16,000 nucleotides of DNA from Cristatella mucedo. Taxonomy: Eukaryota > Bryozoa > Phylactolaemata > Cristatellidae. The stretch spans positions 8,341,501-8,357,500 of the forward strand of contig WPIO01000006.1 of assembly GCA_009760855.2 (NCBI GenBank). Direction: 5' to 3'. The translations under genes were made by a program, and so were the position numbers. Positions 1-9,600 of this stretch are shown piece after piece (position 1 is the stretch's first letter; each line of letters begins with the position of its first letter). Below the pieces are notes generated by a model. It was not told where the DNA came from, did not search any database, and worked only from the letters and a program-made list of their open reading frames with translations.

Positions 1-60
1 GCTTTCAAGAGAGCCGTACGTACCTGCCATATGCAGCTTTCAGGTGGCTTAATACTAGTT

Positions 61-165
61 GTACTAATAATACTTATATATTCGTATAGCACCCACACTT
101 AATCTCTTTCTAGACACTTTACATTTGCTGTAAATGAAGCACGTTCAAATGGTCGGTGCATTTAT
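61..165 (-). mobile_element. 3' tail of an L2-like LINE (family A), fragment
   Basis: On the plus strand this matches the segments at 9039-9230 and 11515-11640: an AAT-rich start, then TATAGCACCC, AATCTCTTTCTAG, CACTTTA and TTTGCTG. Read on the minus strand it ends in an ATT-rich tail, as L2/CR1-like LINEs do. It abuts coding sequence of a different LINE at about 160-165, so it is either the host of that insertion or part of a deletion chimera. Confidence 0.7.
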
Positions 166-1953
166 TGTCTATACAGGGCCTGAGGGCAGGAAGAGGCTGA
201 AACGGGTGCAGAGATTCTGCTAGAGAAGGAGCCTATCCGTAGCTAGCCTTTTCGTTCAGCCCAAGAATTTTGCTCTGTATTCTTTGATCAACCGGCAGCC
301 ATCCAAGCTCTCTCAGCAAAGGAAACACATGATCAAACCTTTAGAATTTGTAAACTAGCCTTGCAGCCATATTCATCGCCAGCTTCAGTGGCCTAGCGGC
401 GTTTTTGATAGCCCTGTCAGAAGAGAATCACAATCATCTAGCCGAGACAGAACGAAGGAGCTAGTTAAATCATTTGCAAGCTATCGCGGAAGACAGTGTC
501 TAATCTTAGATAGGGATCATACGTGATGGCTAGCTATGGAAGCGGTCTTCTTACTGAAGCTTTCAAAGTTTTTGGCATTTGTCGAAGAGGACACCTAAGT
601 TCCAAGCACACCGTGATGGTCGCACAAAAGCATCACCTATTAGAAGAGTAAAGCCTTCTGGTCCTGCCACACGCTTGGGGAGTCCTATGATCAGTAGTTC
701 GGTTCTATCGTCATTTAGTTTATGGAAGGAAATTTGCCGACATCCAGGATCGAATGTCGGCAAGGCAAGCATTAAGTTTCTCAGTCGTGGCAGCAGATTC
801 CAACAGTTTGAATGATAAGTACAACTGCGTATCGTTAGCATACATGTGATGTCTTATTCTATAGTCCTGAATCACTTTTCCCAGAGGTTGAGTACAAATG
901 GAGAACAGCAAAGGACCTAGGGCGGACCCCTGTGAAATTCCACAGGTGACTGGTCAAGAGTGAGACCTGACCCCAGACGACACGGATTGAACACGATCGG
1001 CAAGTACGATTTAAACCACGCCAGTGTCTCGTCTTCCAGACCGATCGTTTATTTCAATCTTTCAAGTAGCATATCTTGATCAATAGTTTCGAATGGAGCT
1101 AGCTCATAGATCTAGCAGCGCTAGGGCAGTGGCTATGCCGTCATCGTTGCTACATAGGATGGGATTGCTTACATGGAGGAGAGGAGTTTCAGTGGAGTGC
1201 GGCCGCTTGAACCTCGATTGAAATTGTTCTGACATTTCACTCTTTTCAAAGTGTGCTACCAGCTGCTTAGTAAAGATTTACTTCGAGAATCTTGGACAAA
1301 AAAGTAAGAACGAAAATTGGGCGATAGTTAGTGCAAGGACCATTGTTTCTAATCCAGGCTTTTCATGTATCGGTTTAACGACGGCCGATTTAAAAGATTT
1401 GGATACAACTCCTTTTTTTCAGAGAAGCATTAAAAATCTTGGGTATGGCTGGGCTAAGTGTTACTGCCAGTAAAAACCACAGAAATAATTGTATAGGGTC
1501 TTCAGGAAATGACCTCATTTTACTAAACCTTATGAAGGCATCCAGCCACATTGCATGCTGAAACCTCAGAAAATCTTTTAAGGAAGGTCACAGGTTGCGA
1601 TTCAGAAATTGCGTTAGTCGGAGGGGGCTTTACGGAGGCACGAATGCGCACAATATTTTCAGTAAAGGCTGAAAGTTTTTCGGTCGAACCTTTAATATCT
1701 GGGGAGTGAGACATTTCAGTATTGGCCAACAAGTGTTTACCTCCTTATAAATCTGCTTCGGGTCTGACGGGCAGGACTTCAGTTTTGGGGTAAACAAGAA
1801 AAAAGAAAAAAAGAAGAAGCCCCGGCTTATCTAAATTTTCGGGTGTAGATTCGAACAAAGTCTTTGAAACAGACTAGATCCTCATCAGACCGAGACTTCT
1901 TAAGACGCCGTTCAAGCCTGTGACTAACATGGTGGATCTTTTGGAGTTTTTTT
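165..1953 (-). mobile_element. Decayed L2/CR1-like LINE (family B), endonuclease-RT linker to C-terminal region
   Basis: Read on the minus strand, LINE motifs occur in the expected order but in changing frames. They are RRLKKSRSDEDLVCFK near 1900, IVRIRAS near 1650, KIFNASL near 1430, KPIHEKPGLE near 1370, QLVAHFEKSEMSEQF near 1250, NDDGIATALALLDL near 1130, WFKSYL near 1015, YANDTQLYLSF near 840, ACLADIRSWMSANF near 755, LNDDRTELLIIG near 705, MNMAARLV near 365 and LRELGWLPV near 305. Stops and frameshifts are frequent, and the catalytic YADD box reads YAND. It shares CLADIRSWMS and other strings with the plus-strand copy at 9231, so both are the same family. The 5' region (endonuclease) and true 3' end are missing. 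Sequence between 1953 and about 2060 may also belong to it. Confidence 0.9.
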
Positions 1954-2253
1954 TCGTAAACTGAAAGCAATCTCCACGACTCTGTAAACGGATAGAATGT
2001 ACGGGAGAACGCTTGATTTGTCCGCGACTAATACGTTTGTTGTATTGTAATTCACTTCGCTCTTCTCGGAGCGAAAGCGCCTATTCTCTGCAAAAGTGCC
2101 CGGGGATGTAGACTTAAAAACTGCGGATCAGTGGTAATGGTAACAAAATAAAATGCCAGCTCAGTGATCTATTCTAGGTCGAAAAGAGTGGTTTGGCCAA
2201 ATTTTCACCTTCGACAATCTGGGTTCTTCATCATAAAAAGTAGCCGATTTGAT
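1954..2253. other. Unassigned sequence between LINE and SINE
   Basis: No gene or clear repeat was recognised. The first hundred bases could be more of the minus-strand LINE, since the reading continues without an obvious boundary, but no LINE motif could be fixed there. Confidence 0.4.
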
Positions 2254-2390
2254 AGCCTCATTTAGAAAGCCACAGAAGAGTCTTTTTCTGGCTATCACCT
2301 CTAGCAGAGGACGATAGCGAATTGCCCTCTGCAGAACTCGAACCCATTACCTGCGTAGCGAAGTGCATGCATCTTGGCACGTGCTTAGGA
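2254..2390 (-). repeat. SINE-like repeat, copy A
   Basis: This aligns with 13251-13385. Both start GCCTCATTTA, share an AGAAGAG block, CTGCAGA, an AACCCA core and AAGTGCATGCA at the same spacing. On the minus strand the core reads GGGTTCGAGTTCTG (2332-2345), very close to an RNA polymerase III B box (GGTTCGANNCC), which points to a tRNA-derived SINE. The outer limits are approximate. Confidence 0.65.
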
Positions 2391-2689
2391 CCATCAAATG
2401 CAGTGTATTGGAGTAGAGGTATATTAGGAGAGCTGAGTGGGTACATTATCTTTGGGTACGGAGTAGAAAATTCGCCTTCGGCGTCGGGGACGGGTTTCAA
2501 CTACCGAGACCAACAGCAAGCACTGCCGAGACAAACAGCAGGCATACTTTCTTCAGCAAAGGAAAGTGCCGCAATTGAAAAAACATCTATCGATTGACAT
2601 CGCCATTGGTTGACAAGTTCGTCTTGGGGATCAATGCTTGTGGCTGGAGTCACTCGCACTGCACAGGAGTGGCTCCATTTCTAGAGCGC

Positions 2690-3640
2690 ACGTGACAACG
2701 GACAGCTAGTTAGCCAGACTCTCAGTGCTGAGTGCTCCTCCAAAAGTCCGCTCTGCATTCCTCTCTTTCCACAATCTCCCTCTCACCTCTGCCCTCTCAG
2801 AGCACAAAGTTGGCCTTTATTACTACGCGAATGACACTCAGCTATAGCTGGACTTTGATTCTTTCCAGCAATCTAGAATCTGACTTTTTCGTTTCCGTTA
2901 AGCTTACTTTTCCAACATTTGCACTTGGATGCCATGGCAGCCGCCTTTCTCAAATTGGATGGCGTAAAACTAACATCATAGTTACGAGCAAATCTCGCAT
3001 CCTCAGAAACTGGAACGTCTCATCCTTGAAATTGATTCAGCAAACATTTTTCCTAAAGCCATTGCACAGAATCTGATTGTTCCGTTCTGAGATATAAACT
3101 TTCGATAGGTTAGTGCATCAGGCCTACATGAAATCAGCCTACATTCAGTTACATAAAGTTGTAAAAAAAGGTTCACTAAAAGAGAGGCCTCCTTAGATAA
3201 GGGTACCACAATCAAGTAAGAAAATACAGGTGTGACGTCGCGTCTTGGCTTCTCTAGCTACATCCTTGTATATACTCCTACCTGTGTAAAAGACGCCCCA
3301 GGCAAAACTCTGTGCGAAACTGCAAAACTCGCTCAAAACTCAGTCTTGCACTGGCACCCCATCAAGCGTTGCGTCGGCTGCAAGGTGCTGCGATCACTGC
3401 GCCTGCTTTCTACACCTACTTAGGCTTGTCTATCAGGACTACGCACTTCCCGGACTCTCATTGCAACATTCGCTGCCAATGACTCTGGTCATTTAGCTGT
3501 ACAGTTAGCCAATCTGTAAAACTTTGGAAAACAGCACCTTTGGTTCCTCTCAAACCCGGAGCTCTCAACCGACTGACATTTCTTACTTTGACTAAACCGA
3601 ATTTAAGGAGAAGAAAATACGCACGTGTAACTCGCTGCAT
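2690..3640 (+). mobile_element. Decayed L2/CR1-like LINE (third family), RT palm to C-terminus
   Basis: Plus-strand reading gives RT motifs in order with many frameshifts: LPLTSALSEHKVGLYYYAND followed by TQL and a stop (2770-2842), WM and FLKLDG-like residues (2930-2960), LERLILEIDSANIFPKAIAQ (3010-3070), KSAYIQLHKVVKK (3130-3170), MTSRLG (3232-3249), LHWHPIKRCVGCKVL (3348-3392) and a weaker LWNSLP-like stretch near 3510-3530 in shifted frame. The motif order is that of an L2/CR1 reverse transcriptase followed by its thumb and C-terminal region. The wording differs from the family at 165-1953, so it is a distinct, older element. The YADD box is YAND here as well. Confidence 0.82.
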
Positions 3641-3799
3641 GCGCTTCGGTCAAGTGAATCGTCCTCTGTTCTTTTGCATGCTGAGATTACGCATGCACGA
3701 TATCAACCCTTATGTGCTCATGTGCTTTTCTAGCCTAAGTGAAGCGATGCCAAAAAGCTCCAACAGTAAGTGCATACTAAGAGATTCGGTCTCTTTAAG

Positions 3800-3950
3800 T
3801 CGCCATAGAAATGCTGAACCTTACGCGCTCGAATTTCGCCAATCCAGGCCGGGGAAAGGTTCGAGCCCTGCAGCAGGTTATCCTGTATTGCCTTTTTGCA
3901 AGCACGTGAAAACAGCTAAAAGCTCTTCTGCCACGATTGAATAAGCCGGC
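3800..3950 (+). repeat. SINE-like repeat, copy C
   Basis: This contains GGTTCGAGCCCTGCAGCAGG (3858-3877), an almost perfect pol III B box plus the CTGCAGCAGG block also found (reverse strand) at 13319-13335. It ends with GCTCTTCTGCCACGATTGAA and an AAGCCGGCC block, matching the inverted GCCTCATTTA and AGAAGAG end of the other two copies. The 5' half, including the A box, has diverged beyond recognition. Confidence 0.6.
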
Positions 3951-5245
3951 CTTCAATTTTATTTAATAATATTACGGCTCTGTCCACTCTGCATAAGACG
4001 ACCTGTTGGACTAGCCTTAGCTTACGTATCATATGTCTTTTCAGCATTACCATTTAGGGGCTCCATGGATAAAGTGTGCACGTGCACTTATGGTATACTC
4101 TTGCATTAACCTCTGGGCGCATCAAAATGCTAGTGGTCTCAAGCAAAAGTTAGTAAGTACTGCGACCACAGGTTGTATTATAGGAGGGGGAAGATTGGTC
4201 TCGGTACGTGCCCGAAGCTTTCAAGCGTCTGCAACTCAAGACCGCCCGGGTGTGGAAGTGCCTGCCAATCGTCCGACGAGTATGATTGACCTCTCGAATC
4301 CACAATTCCAAGAGCTGTCGGCAGGAGAACAGCACGTCGCGACGCTGCTGGTTTGGCATAGAGCTGCTATCTTAACGATTGGTGCCGGATGCTCTGTGCC
4401 GGTGCAATCAAAGCACTGCCACTGCTTGAAGCCGAAACTTGAAACTCATTCCTTGAGAACAGCAGGCTACGATAGCTAGGGGGGCGTTAAATTGCAGGAC
4501 GAGATCTGATTCTAGTTTCTGTTCACAGACCGAGGTTTGGGCCTCCAAAAACTTAAAAGACAATGGCTGCTTGTTCTGCCTCAAGCTTTTCGCTCGTGTA
4601 GCTGCTCATTGGTAGAGATCCGCAGGATAGCTTGGAATCCCCCCCCCCCGCCCCGAGATTCGCTAACCGCCGCCTCCCGATTAAGGCTCAATCACTACAG
4701 GCAAAAAATTAGCCACGTGCGTAAATATAGTGTCCATGGTGAAGTATTTTTTTCTTGGTTAGATTTAAAAAGTATAGGAGACAAATATGTCACGCACATG
4801 ACTACTTAGAACAAGAAAATGTGTACTCACGTGACGTCACTACGATGGCTTATTAGGCTTGGGAATCGAAGCCGAAGCTGCGATCTAGTGCAAGAGCTGC
4901 AAAAAGTAGCCCAATACAAATACCCGGATTCGAAGCCATGCTTTGTCATTCGTGTTAGCTCTCTGCATGACTTCACAAGTTGGTTACAAAAAGGCACTTC
5001 TGCGGGCAAAGGCTAGGCACCAGCAGGCATGTCCCTTTAAAGGCTGGAGTGCGTAGAGCACGAACAAAGCTATGGCTGGTGAACCATGAGCACCTATCAT
5101 GTGGGAGTTGCTTCGCAGTGTATCCAAGCTCATTGACCGCTTGCAAATTCAAATGCAAAGATAAGCAATACTCACATCCCGAGCTGGCGCCGAGATTGAG
5201 CTCAGGCCGATAGCAGAGGGCTCAGGGAGGATGACATCAGCGACG
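3951..5245. other. No recognisable gene; one anonymous open frame
   Basis: The longest open frame is 4033-4479 on the plus strand (148 codons). It has no recognisable domain, no helpful start context and no composition that sets it apart. There is a run of C at 4639-4650. Exons of the PTP downstream region were looked for on the minus strand and not found. Confidence 0.4.
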
Positions 5246-5420
5246 AGGCAAGCAAGGAGCCAATGGGCAGTGGACCACGTGATCAGCTAGGCGAGCAAGG
5301 AGCCAATGGGCAGTGGACCACGTGCTCAGCTAGGCGAGCAAGGAGCCAATGGGCAGTGGACCACGTGCTCAACGAGGCGAGCAAGGAGCCAATGCAGTGC
5401 AGTGGACCACGTGCTCGTCG
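5246..5420. repeat. 43-bp minisatellite, four units, each with a CCAAT box and an E-box
   Basis: Units start at 5246, 5289, 5332 and 5375. The first three are 43 bp and near identical; the fourth has three extra bases (GCAGTGCAGTGG for GGCAGTGG). Every unit contains GAGCCAATG (a CCAAT box) and the palindrome CACGTG (E-box) at 5276-5281, 5319-5324, 5362-5367 and 5408-5413. It lies about 110 bp past the last PTP exon. Because 43 is not a multiple of three, open frames across it read one unit in successive frames and are not genes. Confidence 0.9.
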
Positions 5421-5492
5421 ACCATCTATGCAGCAGCACTGCATAGCGGGCGTGCACATGCAGTTGGAGAACTGCTACTCACCTGCTCCTCA

Positions 5493-5498
5493 TTTATT
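5493..5498 (-). promoter_or_regulatory. Possible polyadenylation signal AATAAA of the PTP gene
   Basis: A canonical AATAAA lies on the minus strand 25 nt after the TGA that would end the last PTP exon. It would give a very short 3' UTR. It counts only if the GTGAGT overlapping that stop is not used as a splice donor. Confidence 0.35.
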
Positions 5499-5527
5499 CG
5501 GCCGACGCCTGGTGCAAACAGACTCAC

Positions 5528-5628
5528 TCAACTTGAACGGCAGCTGATGTTATCCTTGGAGGACATCCAACCCTCCGAGACTGCAGCAATGTGTCCTTCA
5601 CGCAGTCGTAGATGAATGCATACTGTTG
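5528..5628 (-). CDS. PTP exon 7 of those visible: last helices (QQYAFIYDCV)
   Basis: 101 nt, or 107 nt to the end of the alternative stop codon at 5524-5526. It follows a 1585-bp intron and an acceptor ending GATTTCTAG. It encodes QQYAFIYDCVKDTLLQSRRV and then a non-conserved tail GCPPRITSAAVQV. QTWQQ across the junction makes the QTxxQ motif whose last Gln positions the catalytic water. The exon either ends at GA before GTGAGT, or reads GAG then TGA as a terminal exon. Confidence 0.85.
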
Positions 5629-6586
5629 CTAGAAATCCAAAATACAACATTGAAGGCTTACATGCCTAATAATACAGTATCGATCAACGTAAAGGCTTTT
5701 GAACTTGTCGCACGGAGTCTACGTAGCGGAGCTCGTGGACGGACGGACGAAAGAACGGCTAAATAGATGATCAACCTCGAACTTGCACAGCACCACAAAC
5801 CAGAATCACACTCGAGGCTTTTAAGTGAAGACAGCAGAGGAGAGCAAAAAGGTGATTGTGGAATACATGTAACTTAAAAATGGTTCCCATCTTTTCCGAG
5901 CGGTGGCTGAATGTGACTACTAGGACTACTGAGACCTGCCATGCGATTAAGCTAGAACAGTATTACATCTACTGCTTGCATTTCCTTGAAATATTTGTTT
6001 TCCAGGAACCAAACCAGGATTAGTTATACCGTCTCTATACAGCACGCGAAGCATGTTCTCATAAACATTGCATAAACATGAGTAGAGAATCTAAATAAGC
6101 AATACTTTGGTCTTTCTATGCGAGACACGAGCCAAGCTGCCTGCTAAATGTACAATACCAATTCGCACTTCGAGGCAACCGACAAGAAGTAGTGCACCAC
6201 TCGGCAGTTTCGTATTTCGACCTTCGGCTGACAGGCGGCTTCAGACGATCTGGTTTGATGCACGCAAGAGATAATGGAAGCCAGTACTTCCAGTCTTCAG
6301 TAGCCCTTAGACTTCTTGGGATCGCCACAGGCTCGACTAGTATTTATTGTCCAAGGGTTAAGGTGCTAGCCTTTAACGAACGAGGTCGTGGGCTAACGCC
6401 CTTTGGCAGATGTGAAGCACCTGGATAGAGATTAAGTTCTCTTGAAGCGATATACGAATGAATTACGTTTATGGAAGCAAGCCCTTCTGGCCGTAAGTAG
6501 CCCTTGTATAGATTATTTGGGATAGCCACATGCTCGTCTAGTGATTATTTTATGGGACTCCCTGATTGGCATTTGCCTTTATATAC

Positions 6587-6626
<40 letters not shown>

Positions 6627-9600
6627 GCTTTGCAAGGATATATATATATATATTCTTGCAAAGCCTGAATGACCGGTAGGGGATTATTATTTTGTATCGG
6701 GATTGACGGGCAGATATTTTGCAAATCATTTATAAGGTCTGAGGAGGCTGAAGTAAAAAAGCTAAGGCAAGTTGCTACGCAAAGAAATGCAAAATTAATC
6801 GCGAAAAAGGTTGATGGGTTAGACTAAATGGCATAGCAAGTTCAGCTGACTCATAAGAACTCGACCAAAGCATCGCTTACAGAGAACAGCTTTTAATGAG
6901 GGTTAGGGGCTCGATTTGAAGCCTTATAAACCATCGTTGCTGCACATAAGCTTTCAGATAGATATAACCAGAAACACTCGGTTTTCGACGAATTACAGCC
7001 CAGCCGTCTAGTAAACACACATCATAGCACGGGTGCATTGGATTGTTTGAAAAGCAAGAGGGAGCCACATTTACGAAACACGGCTTCACTGCAGCATCGC
7101 CAATGCTACCACTGTGCCGGAGTGCAAGGAGGTGCGGCAAAGGACAACTACGGCACTACTTTGGTGATGACGACAGCTCGTTCGGCCGTATCGAGTAGAA
7201 GTGTGATACTCACCCACGTTTGCACCAAGTGCATCCTGAAGTCTCTCATCTCCAGCAGCATGCCAAAAACGTCCAGCTCAATGTCCGTTTTCAAAATCTC
7301 GAGTAGACGATATATGCACATGAAAGCACCTGTCCTACCGACTCCTGCACTGCACAGAAACGCTTCAGCTCAAGCCGAATTCATTGCAGCAGACATCGCG
7401 TGGCGGCGACATTTAGGCACGAGGTAATTTGTGCTTCTCGACATACTGGTTTTTATCGTAGAGAAGAAGCTGGGGGGCGGGACATGCTTAGCCCGAAAGC
7501 CCACCCTTTGCAGCCGTCGAATAGTGGGCAGTGGATGCCATTCTTAGCAAAATCATCAATCAAGACATCATTGTGAAAGTTGAATAAGAGCAGTGGACAC
7601 CAACGAGCGCTTCCTTGATAGAAGAGGACACTGCAGTAGCACTACCTGCAGTGCACTAGCACCGGTACGTCGGGTCGCTCGTCAACGAAGCCACGAACCA
7701 CCGATATGAAGTTAAGCATCGATGAGGTGCTGGTCGGGCATCCGCGATCAGGCCAGGCTGAGTAGCACAGCAGCATCACCTGGCGCTGCCCGACGTTGCC
7801 CTGAAAATGGCCGGATAGCCCTTCAGGAATTGTATTGGTGAATCGGTAAGCCAAACAGGAAACAGTGGTTAGGTCACTTGCCCGGAGAAATGGTTGAGCA
7901 GGTAAGAAGATCTTGAAAGCCGACGGAGCGAACATTACGTCCACGACCTATGCTAATTTCAGCACATGAACTGTCAATGCTTGGCTGTGTGAACGTGACA
8001 CGTACCCACCGAATATCGGAAGGCTTACCGCCATGACTATGAGAGACTCGATACTGTAGTCGGTTGTTTTCGTCACGGCTGCCTTTGTCACTCTGCTCTT
8101 GCCGTAGGTGCGTGCCTCGCCAGGCTTATCCGGCCAGTACTGGGCGCACTTCACCTGCACGGCGACAGAGAGCCACGGCGTTCAAAGCACACGCTCTTTT
8201 GAACCCGCTCAGCGCTCCAGAAAATGGGTGGCCACGGATGGCTGTCACCTTTCCCTCTTCGACGAGCCTAGTTAGCATCACGACCACGGAGACGTTCTGC
8301 TCCCAGACCATTCTCCAGAAGTCGTCGATCGTGCCGGGCAGAGGAGCCTGGGCAGCGATGAAACCACGGCTCGAGTCGACGCCCTGCAATTTGATTGAAT
8401 GCTCGATGCTGGTTGTAGCAGCGCCGGGTTTTCGGTAGTAGCTTGCTCACTGGCAGCATCCACCTTTGACCTCATAGCAGCTCAGGCTCAAACATGCTCG
8501 CTAGGAGCACCACTTACCGCAGCGCAGCAGTAGGTGGCACCTTTGACCGTGCACCAGTTTAGGTTTTGGCGAGCTCACTGGAAGTGTTTTTAATAGCGTT
8601 TTAGGAGCATGCACGCTTAATGGGAGCACTTTTTTTTTTACCTCGAAGCAGCTCAGGCATTCTTGCTGGGAACACTTTTTACTGCACAGCAAACATGATG
8701 GGAGTTCCTTATTCGTCTTGATACTATACAATCGCGGTGCTGTAGAGGTCCAGATATGGGGCCCCCAGGGACTGATTGGCCTGCCCTGCTCCCTTTCTTA
8801 GACGGTCAACCGTAGGGTTCCACTGCCGCACCTTGTGCACATTGGCTGATGCCTGCTTCCCTTAGCTGCCCGTACAGGACCGGTCGTGAGACCCACGGTA
8901 TTGCTCCGGACTTTCTGTCTGCCAGTCATCCTGAACGAAGCTAGCAACTAGTTTTTCTTCTTCTATTTGGATCGGCCGATTCCTCCACCAACGAAGGTAT
9001 CCGCTCCGTTCATGAGTTACAAGAGTAATGCATGTTAGAATAATAATAATAACAATAATGATAATACACTTGCTATAGCACCCTTAGAGAACTCAATCTC
9101 TTTCTAAGCACTTTATATTTGCTGCAAAGGTAGCACGATCGAATGATTAGCGGTAGCACGCTCAATAAGCACCAACACTAACATGGTTAGGGGGTGACAG
9201 GCACAGGGTCAGCGGCATGCAAGTATTGTTATGTCGGAATCTGCTGCAGCAACTGAGAAACTGAATGCTTGCCTTGCCGATATTCGATCCTGGATGTCGG
9301 AAAACTTCCTGAAATTAAATGACGATAAAACCGAACTGCTGCTCATAGGACACCCTAAGCGTGTGGCTGGATTAAAGGGCTTTGCTGTTCTAATAGGTGA
9401 TGCTGTTGTGCGACCTTCACCACGTGCTCGTAATCTAGGTGTCGTGTTCGACAGCTGCCTCAATTTCAAAAGCTTCATTCAGAAGACTGCCTCTACAGCT
9501 AGCCATCACATCCGATCCCTATCCAAGATTAGAAGCTGTCTCCCACAGTGGCTTGTAAAAAATTTAACTAGCTCTTTAGTTCTGTCTCGGCTTGATTATT

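Larger units (their letters stand above)
5629..7213 (-). other. PTP intron between exons 6 and 7 (1585 bp)
   Basis: It is bounded by GTGAGT and TTCTAG on the minus strand. It contains a pair of direct repeats (6274-6350 and 6471-6551) and a TA microsatellite with an embedded palindrome (6580-6664). A plus-strand stretch at 6359-6400 (GAGGTCGTGGGCTAACGCCC) resembles the middle of a tRNA-derived SINE, but no flanking match was found. No open frame here looks coding. Confidence 0.8.

Noticed and set aside
2738-2760. Minus-strand residues ADFWRS, which could suggest a second PTP domain exon
   Set aside because: The rest of the frame has a stop three codons later and no further PTP motif, and the plus strand there is clearly LINE.
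4033-4479. 148-codon plus-strand open frame
   Set aside because: No recognisable domain, no splice or promoter support, and it sits in repeat-rich sequence where such frames arise by chance.
5263-5615. Open frames of 88 and 94 codons with repeated GPR and GEQGAN peptides
   Set aside because: They are translations of the 43-bp minisatellite in successive frames and run antisense through a PTP exon.
6359-6400. tRNA-like core GAGGTCGTGGGCTAACGCCC
   Set aside because: No cloverleaf could be drawn, and neither flank matches the SINE copies.
7038-8438. Plus-strand frames at 7038-7427 and 8064-8438
   Set aside because: They are antisense shadows of PTP exons.
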